A DNA stretch of 64,000 nucleotides, from the NCBI GenBank assembly GCA_905221605.1, contig CAJNDS010000192.1, forward strand, positions 111,001-175,000, given 5' to 3'. Positions 21,054 to 33,058 of this stretch are shown one piece after another. The stretch's first letter is position 1. Every line of letters begins with the position of its first letter. The notes under the pieces were generated by a model that had not been told where the DNA came from, searched no databases, and saw only the letters and a list, made by a program, of their open reading frames with translations. This stretch comes from Symbiodinium natans (Eukaryota > Sar > Dinophyceae > Suessiales > Symbiodiniaceae). The position numbers and the translations under genes were made by a program.

Positions 21054-21489
21054 CTATGAGGCTCAAGCTACTCTGCAACCCACCTGCTACTGGTACACAT
21101 CCGCCATGCATTGCCACAAGCCACGAACCGTCACTAATCGCAACCGCCCTTCGTCCTTGGCAGGCTCGGCGGGCTTGGCCATTTCCTCGGACATGCCAGA
21201 ATCTGGTCTCCAAGTGCTCCCTCGCTTCCATCTATAAACATCTCCAGGAAGACGAGAACGTCTCTGCTAGGATCTACAGTGGTGTGGGAAACCCGATGCC
21301 ACATTGCTGGGGGGTGAACTATCAAAAAACTAAATAACTATCAAAAAAACAAACTAGAACTATCAAAAAAAACTATCAAAGAACAATTAAATTAGCTGAT
21401 TAGCTTAACATGCAGCAAAGTACAGTATTCCTGGGCCCGGGTGTGTGGCAGCCCCCTCCGCAGCAAATAGAATGCTAGCCCCCCCCCCC

Positions 21490-21690
21490 CCCCGCCCGCC
21501 CCATTTGCAAACACAATGCTCGCATCACGAGCTTGGAAGGGATTCGTTTGAAGCAAGCTTGCCCGACTTTAAACAAAGCGGGGGGGTTGGGGGGGGCGCA
21601 TCCCCCCCCATTTGCAAACACAATGGCCGCATCATGGGTTTGGAAGGGATTCGTTTGAAGCAAGCTTGCCCGCCTTAAAAAAAGCGGGGG
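21490..21690. repeat. Satellite copies at the left of the retroelement
   Basis: Two copies of a unit of about 75-90 bp, each with a C-run, catttgcaaacacaatg, gcatca, ggaagggattcgtttgaagc and a G-run. Two further copies lie at 23866-24050, so the RT fragment is bracketed by this satellite. Confidence 0.7.
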
Positions 21691-21949
21691 GCATTCTGCA
21701 AAAGGTCGCCCTAAGTGGTGCTGCCTGCTAAGTCCTCCCTTCCCCACTTCTGAGGGCGGCGCGAGGACAAAACAACGCAAGGAAAGCGTAACTGCGCAAC
21801 GCGTGTGGACATGCGCATTGGCATCATGTGACACATGCCAGCATGTCCTTGGCCCTGGCGAAACTTAGCGAGGCAACATCAACAGCCTCCCTACTTCTGA
21901 GGGCGGTGCGAAGATGAGCCAACATAGTTGGAGCACAAACAGAGTAGAC

Positions 21950-23460
21950 ATGTTCATGATGGCTTGCCACCATTAACCCTGTGCGCTGCCGGGCCGTGCA
22001 GTCCCCCATACATCGGCTGGCCGCCGACCGTTGCCGGTTCAGAGCCATCCTCTGAACAGCCAGCCTCCTCCAACCAGAGCGGCAGCAAGTCCCGCTTCTC
22101 CACTTCCTGGCTGAGGCCCGCGGCCTGCGCACACGCGGCCAGCAGCGAGCGGAGGCGATTGCGGCGCTTCGTGCGATCACCTCCACATGGGCAAGCCCGG
22201 GCATGGTCGCCGAACTTGTCAGCAACGCCATCACATAGAGGGCAAACTGCATCAGAGGCTGCCGGGCCAGACTGCGCGGCTTGAAGGGCGGGCTGAAGAG
22301 CTCAAAGCGAACAGCAGCGGGCCCAGTGGGTCCCCCTGCTGCACGCCGACTTCTGAGCACCACTCCGCCCACAGTGCCAAGCCAGGGAAGTGAAAGCGCA
22401 CTTGGCGGAGGAGGGCCGCCCCCCAGTTTGGTGGCAACGCCGACTTGCAGCGGCCACAGGGCCTGGCGCGCCGCCTCCGGCAGGCTGGCACAAAGGCACT
22501 TGGCGGCCAGCCGCCGTAAGACCTCCCCATACAACTATCGGCCGCACATCACCATGGCCTTTGGGCAGAGCGTTCAAGTTAGTCCCGGCCAAGTGCAGAT
22601 GGCGGCTCGTCCCGGACCAGGGTGTGCACGACGGCGGTCAGGTGCGCAGCAACCTCGTCCGCGTGGCCGGCGCTCGAGAAGAGGGCCCGGAGGCGGTCCC
22701 CTCGCAAGCCGGTAGGCCCAGCAGCGCTGCCTCTGCGGAAGCTGCGCACCGCATTGACAACCTGCTCCACGGACATGTCTGGCACATTGTGCTGCGGCCG
22801 GGCAGGAGGAGCCTGCGGGTGCTTGTCTCGCAGTTTGGTCACAGTGTCCCCGTCTGCCTCCAACAGAGCTGGGCTGGTGAGAGCAGCGCAGGCTCTGGAC
22901 AGCTCACCCTCCGCTGCCAGCGCCGAACAGCGAGACTGGCGGCCGGCTAGCGCAGCAGCTTCGTCCACTTCACTGGCTTGGCGCCGGCGTCGAGGCACTG
23001 CGTCCTCCCAGAGTTCCTCACGCTCTCCAACCAGCGCAGCCTGGTACCTCGTGGGGCAGGACGCAGCACCGCTTTCGGGAGCATGAGGATGTTGCCAAGC
23101 TGCCAGAGCGTTGACGGCTGCCATGTGGGCCAGGGCACGGGCGAGGCACTGGGCCCAAGCCCCCCGCACAGCTCTGGGAACATGCTTCAGGACAGGGAGC
23201 TTGGCCGCAAAGATGTCAGCGAGGTCAGGTCCAGCTTGGAGACCGACAGCCCGCAACAGGGTAACAAGTCGAGATAGGACTGTGGCACATGGCCAGTCAA
23301 GACCCCGGCAGAGTGATCATCCAAATGTGCTCGCATGGCAGCGTCTGGCCCATCCTCTGGCATTGGCCGCATCCCCGCTGGCGTATCCGTGGGGCGGCAC
23401 CCCGAGCTGGCGACCTCAGGCGGGCCCCGGCTTCAAGGCTTCACCGATGCGCTTACCCCG
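21950..23460 (-). pseudogene. Reverse transcriptase fragments, frameshifted and internally deleted
   Basis: On the minus strand, in order: an upstream GEALKPGP motif (near 23.43 kb); MLPKAVLRPAPRGT; a region with CAALTSPALLEADGDTVTKL; SAAGPTGLRGDRLRAL; ALPKGHGDVRPIVV then GEVLRRLAAKCLC in another frame; VGVQQGDPLGPLLFAL; then, shortly after, CPCGGDRT and RNRLRSLLA. The QQGDPLGPLLFAL block is a classic reverse-transcriptase core motif. The catalytic YxDD segment expected after it is missing, and the frame changes several times, so no active enzyme can be made. It is antisense-free of any host gene. Confidence 0.65.
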
Positions 23461-23865
23461 GCAAGGCCATCCAGACCAATGGGTGTGCTTAGGCTGCGGT
23501 TCCCAATGTTGGCGCTGGCGCTCAAAGAGGCGAGCTGTGGGGCGGTGCATCCGGGCCTGGGGTGGGCTCCAGCCAAGCAAGGAGATCCGAGGTACCACCA
23601 ATGTCCTGCAACTCTGGAGATTCAGTGTGTGGGTCAGGGTCTTCCGTGCAGAGCGACCCGGGGGCGCTGGTAGGTAGAAATCCCTCTCATCGGTATCCAC
23701 CTAGCCGCCCAGAGCAGCCTGAAGAGGGAGCCATGGCTCACGGACACTAAGCAAGCCTACGCCGAACAGGAAACCACCCGACACCCAAGCACCCCAGGCG
23801 CAGCTCCACCAGCACCGACCAAGGAGGCGGGGGGGGGGGTTGGGGGGGGGGGGGGGGGGCAGCCC

Positions 23866-24050
23866 CCCATTTGCAAACGCAATGCCAGCATCATGGGTTT
23901 CATCATGGGTTTGGAAGGGATTCGTTTGAAGCAAGCAAGCCTGCCGGGGGGTTGGGGGGGGGGGGGGGGGGGGCAGGCCCCCCCCCATTTGCAACACAAG
24001 CCCGCATCATGGGTTTGGAAGGGATCGTTTGAAAGCAAGGGTGGGGGGAG
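23866..24050. repeat. Satellite copies at the right of the retroelement
   Basis: Two more copies of the catttgcaa...ggaagggattcgtttgaagc unit, same orientation as those at 21490-21690. One has an internal duplication of atcatgggttt. Confidence 0.7.
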
Positions 24051-24064
24051 GCCCCACACCGGGC

Positions 24065-24310
24065 TATTTTTTGCTTGATTTATTTCTTACTTGCTTGCTT
24101 GCTTTCTTGCTTTCTTCCCTTATTTTTTCTTTCCTTCTGTCTTTATCTAGCTCTTTCTCTCTCGCCGTTTCTTTCGTTCGTGCTTTCTGTCTTTCTTCTT
24201 TCTTTCTTGCTTTCGTTCCTTCTTTCTATATTTCTGTATTTTTCTTTCTGTCTTTCTGCGCGTTTCTCTTTCTGCTTATACGAATTGCGAATATGTTATT
24301 CTTTTTTTGA
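24065..24310 (+). repeat. Pyrimidine-rich tract (CTTT/CTTG) within the insertion
   Basis: Almost entirely C and T for about 245 nt, made of cttt, cttg and cttc words. Its open frames (Leu/Phe/Ser only) are composition artefacts. Confidence 0.8.
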
Positions 24311-24314
24311 TTGC

Positions 24315-26200
24315 AAGTCATCGTGGATACCTCTAAGATTGAACAGATGTCATATCAAGCAGAGAACGCTGAAGCCTCAGCCTGGTGCATCCCTGAACTC
24401 TGCTGAACTGTGCTGAGCAAGAAACCGAAGTTCTCTCTCCATAGAGCCCTCACGCGCCCCCTCCAAACTGATGCCCCAAAACCCAGAAAAGCAGCCCTAT
24501 AAGCCGGTAGGACCCTAAACCCTAACAGGCCCTAATTGAGCAGAGTGGGACCTCGAGGTGGACCCACGCCGCTGCGCCTGCAGTTCCGAATCTGCAAGCG
24601 CTCCCTCAGCCTGGGAATGCTCGGATAGGAAATCTCAGGTTTTCCGGGTCAAGTTCCTGCAGTTCCACGAAAAACTGTACTCTATTCTACATTCTATGTC
24701 CGCTCTACATGCTCCCAGCAGTGTTTCGGGCCAGGATAGGAATAAATACCCTCGACACTTCTGTTAAAGTGAGGTAGGTTTCGCGGTGGGTAAAGTGAAG
24801 GAAAGTGTGGGGTCAACTACCAGCCTTACATAGCGGTCGTAGTAGAGTAGTCGTCGCAATAGCAAAAAGAATTCTGTCCCCCAGTCAACCTACTACTTGC
24901 AGATCAACCAGTTTCTGAAGCATGGCCTGCAGCGTCTCGAGATGCCGGAAATGCACCCAATTCTCTACTTTGAAGGATTTCGGTGCAGAAAAATGCATCC
25001 TGCATGTGATGATGTGTACTCGGCGGCCTGGGTAACGACGTGAAACAGGTCCTCGCATTGCGTGGGCAATTTGACCTTAGGCTTCACAGGAGGTGGCAGT
25101 GCTCAGGTGTGCCTGCTGGGCAGAAGTAGCATTATCCCCGGCAACTAGAGGGAGGCAACACACACACACGAATCGCAGCAGGGCGCCAAGTAAAACCCTG
25201 CCGGCGTCTGCCCGTCCCGCGCTCATCTTCGTGAGGCTCTGCATGGTTAGACCTGCTCCGCTGGGCAGCTTCAAGACCCAAAGTCTATGACTCCGCACGC
25301 CTTCCAGAACTGAGCTCTACGGCAAGGACCGCGATCCAACTACGGGACGGCGCGATCCTACCTTCTGCGCAGGGGGCAAGAATATTGGGGGAAAGGCCGC
25401 GCGGCGGAGTGACAAGGGCTGGTAACACTAGTTGTGCTGGGTGCCGTCCCACCGTGATTGGCCATTCGGCACAATAGACCAGCTGCCAACAGGGCTGACT
25501 GACCCGTCCAAGTCCCTCGAAACAAAAATCAAATCCAAAAACAACTGCCGAAATGCCGTGGCACGTGGCGCCTGTGGCCGGCCATGCGAAAGCTGGCTCC
25601 ATGACCTCAAAAAGTGTGCTGGCAGACCTGCACCCGGCAGCCTTTGAACAACGGCCTGTGTGGGACACTGAGGTATCCAACAAACCTCCAAGCGGACCCA
25701 ATCCCAGGCCACGGACTCATGCTGCATTGCCATTGTCCGAAGATATTTGTGCTAGACCGCACAAGTTAAGACTAGACCGCATACCCGCGCATGTGCAATC
25801 ATATTCCCAATATTGGACGTTAACCTGCGTTGAAAAGAGACAGGCTGCGGCCAAGGTCCAGGCCGTCGCAATTCCAGCACGTTGGCTGGCAGGGCCGACA
25901 AGGAAAGCCAAAATGGCTGCAGGCAGGACGTCGTGCAGAAAAACCAGAAGATGCTATATGTATGGACGAGAGAAACAGCAGCACTACTACGCCAAACGAC
26001 ACATTCTGGAAACAAAAGCTAGGGAAAAAACTAGGCACCTAGAAAGGGCGGGTGCAGGGACATACGGCCCCTCCTGATCCCTAATTCCTTATACTAAGAA
26101 CCAGCAAGTGAAGCTGACTAGGGATCCTGCCAGCCTGGCCAGAGAAGGGTTTAGGGCACACAGTTTTCCAAAAAAGCCCTGCGGGGCCGAGGGAGCCATA
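24315..26200. other. Spacer between the duplication units
   Basis: No gene I can support. The longest frames (25553-26077 plus, 25285-25701 minus) overlap each other and show no recognised domain or conserved partner. The first 180 nt belong to the left unit's end (homologous to 60.58-60.76 kb). Confidence 0.45.
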
Positions 26201-26500
26201 ACAAACCTCAAGGTGTTAGGTTTCGAGTTTGGTTGTGACTTCATTGACGCAAACGTGCGGGCCAAGAGCCCGATTGCCCCTGCTTTCTCACGTCGAACTG
26301 CAGAGCTTTCCGAGCAACTCTGCCTTGTTGTTTTTGGGAAGCCTCGCGCGGTCCGGAGCCAGCACCGAAGAGCCATCAAATTTCATGCTCACTCCGGCAG
26401 GGTGTCCTGGACCAAGGAGATAGAGCGAGAGAGAGCGCGAGAGCGGAAAGAGTGAAAAGAAAGCGAAAAAGTGGTAGAGAAAGAGAAACAGGCGAGAGAA

Positions 26501-26660
26501 AGAGAAAAAGAGACAGAGAGACAGAGAGACAGAGAGACAGAGAGACCGAGAGACAGAGAGACAGAGAGACCGAGAGACAGAGAGACAGAGAGACAGAGAG
26601 ACAGAGAGACAGAGAGACAGAGAGACAGAGAGACAGAGAGACAGAGAGAGAGACAGAAAA
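26501..26660 (+). repeat. 8-bp (GACAGAGA) microsatellite
   Basis: Near-perfect repetition of gacagaga with a few gaccgaga variants over about 150 nt. Confidence 0.95.
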
Positions 26661-27252
26661 AACCAAAGGGAGAAGGGCACATGAAAGCGATCAATTCCAG
26701 TGCCCCCTGCCCCCAGCCCCTTCTGATTGGTGGATCCAATACGAGCTCAGAGCGGGGACGGAAAAGAGGGCAGAGAGAATGGGTTACATGGTTCCAGGTG
26801 AGCTGTATCCTGTGTAGCAGTTCACCGATGGCATTCTCATGAGCTGCAGTTCCATGGCAGCTCCGCGGAAAGGCCCAAACCCTAAACATTGATGCTCCGG
26901 CCTCCGGTGGAGCATGGGTCCTCGGCCTTTGAAGGCTTCGGCGTTAGTGTGAGGACTTCAGGAGCATGCGCTCTCATTGCAGGGATCTAGATCTCGCGAA
27001 CATCTGGCTGCAAATATCCCGAAGTGCGAAGATGCACCATGCATATCTGTAGGCTTCTGTATTAGGAGCGGAAATCTGAACAAGCAAACTAGGTTACGAG
27101 CGGAGCAAGGCAAAAACAAGTTCCACCTATACTTCCCCCTGCTTTACAGCCAATTAGAACTACATCAACCTCCAGCCCTCTCAACGCCACCCCGACTCAC
27201 AAAAACCGTTTTTGGGCACATTGCATGTCGGCGGTTTAGGGTTTGGGGTTTC

Positions 27253-27288
27253 GGGTTTAGGGGGTATACTCCAAACCCCCCTAAACCC
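27253..27288. repeat. Inverted telomere-like motif (TTTAGGG facing CCCTAAA)
   Basis: gggtttaggggg (27253-27264) is the reverse complement of 27277-27288, within a longer stretch running from ggtttagggtttgggg to ccccctaaaccctaaaac. Confidence 0.75.
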
Positions 27289-27305
27289 TAAAACTAAACG
27301 AAGCA

Positions 27306-27348
<43 letters not shown>
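27306..27348 (+). repeat. ATG trinucleotide repeat
   Basis: Fourteen consecutive atg units. The Met-rich and His-rich frames it creates are not genes. Confidence 0.95.
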
Positions 27349-27351
<3 letters not shown>

Positions 27352-27645
27352 ACGCAAGAAGCTCAGAACAACCTCCGGGGACTCCGACATGCAACCAACA
27401 TCCACGACAACCCGGATGAGGGCTTCAAGTTAGGAGTGCATTGGACATGGGACGGAACCGTCCCTGAAAGGGACCGAGACCGAAGCCGTGCACCGTGAGT
27501 CACCGGGGTATTTTGGGGTTCTAAATTCTCATCCACCGCATTGGTGCCATCTTATGATGGAATCTGTTTTAATAAACAAAAAATCGGCTTCCCCAACAAG
27601 GGCTCAGGGTGTGCGCGAGCCAACACCCAAAACAAAACACGGGCT

Positions 27646-27678
27646 AAGCCCTAGAACGACTACGTCGTTCTAGGGCTT
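27646..27678. repeat. 33-bp near-perfect palindrome
   Basis: aagccctagaacgac (27646-27660), loop tac, gtcgttctagggctt (27664-27678): 15-bp arms without mismatch. Confidence 0.9.
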
Positions 27679-29958
27679 GGGGTACCGAGAGCCCACTACA
27701 GTTTCGGGAAGCTTTTCCTGGGGCTCCCGACACATCCTTGGAGACTTGGTCGGCTTGGGTCACCATGCGGCTCCTTTCCGGGGCATCCTCTGCCCTGCAC
27801 TTGAATAACAGAAACCTTGAAATCCCTTGCCCCCCCCCCACCCCCCACCCCCCTCTACTAAATATTGCCGTTCTTCTACACTCAGGGCCGTCACCAGCGC
27901 AATGAGGCTCAAAAAAGAGGCAAGCTTACGGGTGCCCTAGTTCCAGTTGAAGTCTGTTTCTTGTCGTTGCCGGTCGCTGTGCCTGAAGAGCGTGTGCCGC
28001 ATATGATGTCGGGGCTCTTACATTACAAGGAGCATGTCCTGAATCAACACATCTGGTCTGTGAGGGAGCTTCGGAGTTTCAGGCGGCGCATGGCAACAAC
28101 GCGTTGCTTGAGTTCAAAAGGCCAACTGCTGCACCAGGAGCTCCCGCAGATGGCATCTTGTCTACAAATACCTACATCCTGTCAAGGAACACCTACTTGG
28201 AGGTTCATGGGTTCTTATAAGTAGGGCAGGGTTATAAATTGAGCCTTGTGAAGTCTTAAAGCCAGCCACTACGGGCCCCATTTCCGTCGAAAACCTGCCA
28301 GAAGCACTAAAACGCCACACCCCGAAGGAACCTCCACTTCTAAATCCTGAACCCTAAACCCTAAACCCTAAACGGTGGTAGTATAGCCTTAATTATGAGG
28401 GGCAGTATGGGAACCCATGAACTCACATGTGGCCAGTTCCATCTCCAGGGCTCCGCCACAGCCTCCACGGGTGCCTGCCTCGCTGGGACGAAGCTTCGCA
28501 ATTCTAAAAAAGTTTGTATAAGGATTTATTTAGGGATTATATGTGGGGTTTTTTATACAAGTAGGATGTATACAGGGATTGTAGGGTTTATGAGGCTTTA
28601 TGTAGGAGCTTACGAGGTTCATGTAGAGATTGGGGCGTCTAGGAGGCATCTAGAATAGCAAAGAAGACCACCCAACCAGAACGCGGGATGGCGGGGGCGC
28701 TCGATGCAAAAAGGCCCGGGCGGGGGGTGGGGGGAGGGTCCTTCTCTTTAAAAAACCGTGGCCCTGGGAAAACTGCCGCAGATGTGTGTCCAACTAGCTC
28801 TCTTCCAAGCGGCGGGCTGCCCACCGGCGTTGGCTCACCAGAAGCCCATGAGGGCTTCTCAGGAGATGGGATGCCCGCGTATACGACTTAGATGTGGCAT
28901 GATGTGGCAGGAATGCTTCTTTCCACGTTCCCCATCTTGCTCTACTTGGTTGCCTGCCCACGCAGCTGTGAGAACACGCCGGACACGTTGACGGACTAAT
29001 GGTAAAGGCATCTTGTTTTGACATTGAAGCTGCTGCTTCCTTTCGTGCTAATATTCTGCTGCGCGTTTTGAGATCAAAAGCGTTCACGGCGAGCAAGGCT
29101 CAACAGCAGTCCCAACCGGCAGAGATGCTTTGATGAAGACAATCCCCAACGGGAGCCCAAAGTCCAGCTCCGTCTCAAAATGGTGAATGAGGGGGTTGAG
29201 CAGCGTTTAAAGGACAAGGACTAAGTGATCGGACCCTGAGCTGCAACTAAGGTGTTCTGAGTCACGAGCCGGTCGGTTTGTTATCGCCTTGCCACCGCTC
29301 GGTCGCTCTTTAGCATTTGTGCTCGGACGCTGCCGGCAGCACGCAGTCCGACCAGTTCTACTTCGACAAGACGATGCCATGGCGCGACACCTCTCAAGCT
29401 TTGCCCTTCTTCACAAGATCCGCCAAGTTGGTACGGCCAAGATGTGTTTAGAGATGCACGTGCAAAACTGTGAGAGGTGGCAGCTCAACACTTCACCTCA
29501 AGGAGGGTGGGTCATCCCGGCCGTGAATTAAACAGTTAGACGTCGTGCAGACAGACTAGCTGGCTCTAAGACTTCTAAAGCTTGAGCGAGCAGATCAGCT
29601 AGACTCCAGCAGCGGAAATGCGCAGGTGCACTTTTAGGCGCCTGCAAGTGGCTTTGCGCCAACTGCTCCAGGAAGGTCATCCCGGCCATGCATTAAACAG
29701 TTAGACGTGCTGCGAACAGACTGAATGCCTCCAGCCAGGCTTATGTGCTACTACGGAAGTTCCTCTGCGCAAACTGTAAAGCTTCAGTGAGCAGATTAGC
29801 GAGACTGCGCCGGTGAAAACGCGCAGGCTCGCTTGAAAGCACCTGCAAGCGGCTTTACGCCAACTGCCGATGGCCTCGCTTGGGCCTTGGGTGTCTGAAA
29901 TCATTGGCTCGATGCAGTGACTGTTCTCGGCACCGGGTCGAGACCACCTGCAGCAGGA

Positions 29959-30066
29959 TTTAGGGTTTAGGGTTTAGGGTTTAGGGTTTAGGGTTGAGGG
30001 TTTAGGGTTGAGGGTTTAGGGTTGAGGGTTTAGGGTTTAGGGTTTATAGGGTTTAGGGTTTAGGGG
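29959..30066 (+). repeat. Interstitial telomere-like tract (TTTAGGG)
   Basis: About 14 units of tttaggg or ttgaggg with one tatagggt variant. The homologous site in the left unit (near 4.94 kb) has no tract, so it was gained after duplication or lost on the left. Confidence 0.9.
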
Positions 30067-32378
30067 ATCCGCTTGGGGAAGCTGTCTGATGGAACCCAAA
30101 CTTGGTCTACTGGTTGCTGGTCGGCGGTGGTTCTTTGCACCAAACACTCATGTTGCAGAAAGGGCCCATGCGTCCTGCTGGTGACACATGTGCACAAGTC
30201 CCATGAAGCTGGAAAAATCTGGAAAACACAGGCACCCATTTTATATCATATGTTTCTGCACCGGAGACTTACATCTCACACGCTCGGATCCTAGCCAAGC
30301 AGAGAGCCCCATCCTTCTCTTACGCAACTCAAGGGAGAAAGTTGCTTGGATGGCTTCCTCCTTCAACGAAAGTTTGGGGGGCGTCGAGCTCTGGAAGACG
30401 AGGCTGGAAGGAGAGCCTCGGGATCGGTTTTACGTGTAGAACAGAACTTTGCTCCGCGGTGCGCCGAAGGACATATATAGATTGGTGGAAAGTCCCGGAT
30501 AGAAATCTAGACATTCCACGCTCCTTCCTTCACCTGAAAACATGTGAGATTGAAGACATGTATCGCCCAAGGCTTCCTACCGTGTGTGCCTTGACCGGCT
30601 CTTGCTTAACGGCCAGGCAGATCATGCACATCAGAGTCGAGCGCCCAAACAAAGGGCACCACCGACCTGGGCTCGCTTCTTGTTGGCTTGGGCTTGGGGT
30701 TTTAGAGGGGCTTGGAGGGTTTGATTCTGATTCGCGTGCAGGGATTTAGGGTTTAGAGGGCTCAGCATGAGACACTTCCTCCCCCCCCCTTCCCAAGCTT
30801 GTCTCGTACTTCCTCTTACAAACCGCAGGGGATGGGGGGGGGATTCTTGGAGTGTGGAGGATCACCACGCTTGTTCCAGTTTGTCTGCACCTAGCATTTT
30901 CATTGTTGATATTACCATTTCACTATTCCTTCGTACCAAAAGCTGACACTTTCCCGCGTTCCAAGCTGACTCCATGCCCCTTCCTCTTCAAATCTGCAAG
31001 AGTTAGACAAAACACGTTTCGCCCAAAGCCTTCTACTGTGCGCCTCGACCAGGCACGGATGTCATCCAGGCACGGATATGTCATCCGGCTCGTCCTTGAC
31101 GTCCAGGCAGATCAGGCCCACGTTTGTGCAATCATAAGAGTCGAAAGCGCGAAAGGGCACCACCGACCTGGGTTTGCTTCTTTAAGGCAAACTCGGTGTC
31201 CTTGCCGATCTTGTTCCAGCTGTCTGTACCTGGGAAGCTGAAACATCTCGCTGCAGCCATGCTTGTCAACATTCTTGACGTGATTCGCCGCTGAATCCTT
31301 AAAGCCCTTTTGAGCCAAGCCGCAAGTCTTGCGGACTTCACCCGGTGGCACCTCCGGAGGTGAGGCGGCGACCGCCCTGTGGTGGAGGACCTCCCCGTCG
31401 TCCGTCAGCATCTCCTCGGCGAGAATGGGGCAGGTGTCTGACTGGGGCTACAATTACAAGCAGGGCACCGCTTGCTGTGATGGGTGGCGACCTTTGCTGC
31501 GGGTTCTTCTGATCGTTTCAAAAACGGCCGGATGAAATTTTCAAGAGAACCCCATAAAGCCCCAAAAACCCTATGTGCTTCCAGCCTTGGGCCCCTGAAG
31601 CAACCAGCAACCCTTCTAAGCCCCGGGAAATGACAAGAACAACCTTTTCGGCGCCCCGTCTCCTGGGATCAACCCGGGAGGCGCCAGCGGCAGACGCTGT
31701 GTCTGGCACCATACGACACTCGAAAGGCCATTCTGCATGCTCGCGCGGCATATACTTACTCCATAATTTGCTGTATATGTTAAGTAGGCTTATACAGAAT
31801 ATGAACCAAGGTGATGGGGCTATAGTATAGGTCTGCTGCAAGTAACCATTGGTCACGGCGTGGTCCCGAAGATAATCCGTGATGGTGCTGAAGCTACCAG
31901 TTCCTGGCCTCTGCTCACGTCGTTCCTTATATAGCTTCCATTTCCTGTCCACTGTTTCTATTCCAGTTGACTCTTGATGGTTCTTGATGGCTGGTGGAAC
32001 CACAGACGGATCCACAAGCATGGAAGTTCGAGGCTTCTTGGAGAAGCTACAGCTCATCTGCCTCCTATGTTGTCTAAGTGCCAGAAGCATGCCTTCCAAG
32101 CGCCAGAAGTCCGCCCGCGTGAGTTAACCTCCCAAGCGCCAGACGTCCGCCCGCATGAGTTTAAGATCCCACTCCCATGGCCAAGGCCTTTTGACAGGCA
32201 CGGGGCACGTTAGCATTGAAAGTCTGTTGCTTGGGTGAGACATGGTGAGACAAAACTTGCAATAGCAGCCGGCAACTACCAACCAATTAAAGCCTAATCA
32301 TGGAGGAGCATCTCCCAGAGGTTGGGAGATTCTGTGGGGCGGGTTTGTTCGGAGCCCTTGCACGACGCGAGGCAAGCC

Positions 32379-32449
32379 GGGAGACCGCATCCCCGAGGGA
32401 AAATCAAATGTCCCGCCCACACCCCGAATTGTCGGGGCTGCGGTCTCCC
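32379..32449. repeat. Conserved nested stem-loop (right copy)
   Basis: Same arms and nested ccccgaattgtcgggg stem as 7601-7671, though the surrounding sequence has changed. It lies about 0.6 kb downstream of the gene 2 stop, as the left copy does for gene 1. Confidence 0.65.
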
Positions 32450-33058
32450 CTTGTAAATTTTGTTTCAACAGCTTCCGGCTCCGAAGCCAAACCCACCAAG
32501 AGGCACGTCTGTGCCACTTTGTGGCTTTTGTTTTGCTAGGCCCTCTGTGGCCACTGCCGGGGGCCTGCTATTCGAATCGGAATGTTCGTGGGCTTTTTCA
32601 GGGTCCATCAGCTCCTCAGGGCCTCTTTGGATGCTTCGGAAACCACAACAGCGCTTGGCGTCCAACGCTCGGCCCTCGAAGGCTTCGCTTGTCAACCTCA
32701 AACCCCCAAACCAAACCTTCCAAGCCCTAAGCCCTCAAAAGACCCTAAATCCATAAACCCTAAACATCCTAAGCCCTTTGTAACAAGCCCAAAAAGCCGC
32801 TAACCAAAACCCTAGTTCTGTGGGAGAGCTTTCCCCGAAGCCGGGCCCTGAGGATGGTCGTTTGGCCTCTCTCTTCGGAGGGCAAAAGGAGTGAATTGTT
32901 CGAGCGCTGTGGGCATTCGCAGTTCTTATAAGTTGGCCCCCCTTGAAGCCCTGAAGCAGATGCTAAGTAAGATACTCTTACGCACAGAAATTGATCTTGC
33001 AAAGATTGTACCACAGCAGAGGATTCTTGGCACACTTGATGGAGAGCCCACAGCGCTC

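Larger units (their letters stand above)
21308..24314 (-). mobile_element. Non-LTR-type retroelement insertion, degenerate
   Basis: The insertion is flanked by the 5-bp direct repeat ATTGC (21303-21307 and 24310-24314). The right duplication unit has the uninterrupted site (ccacattgcgagtcatgg, single ATTGC at 60571-60575). It carries minus-strand reverse transcriptase fragments. At the end matching the element's 3' side (21318-21388) there are four near-repeats of TTTTTTGATAGTT on the minus strand, like the simple-repeat tails of some LINEs. A pyrimidine-rich tract lies at the other end. The exact element class is uncertain. Confidence 0.6.
1800..24500. repeat. Left unit of a tandem segmental duplication
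   Basis: Collinear homology with the right unit. Examples: 1850 with 26350, 3700 with 28680, 7600 with 32380, 8362 with 33059, 17136 with 56731, 20420 with 59760, and 24320 with 60580. It contains gene 1 plus its flanks and a 3.0-kb insertion absent from the right unit. The edges are approximate. Confidence 0.7.

Noticed and set aside
24029-24416. Leu/Phe/Ser frames that look like membrane proteins
   Set aside because: They come from a pyrimidine-only tract within the retroelement insertion, so hydrophobicity is a composition effect.
25285-26077. Possible gene in the spacer (138-codon minus and 174-codon plus frames)
   Set aside because: The two overlap on opposite strands, no domain is recognised, and there is no duplicate for comparison.
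27181-27405. Frame with a run of His (and Met on the other strand)
   Set aside because: Caused by the ATG trinucleotide repeat.
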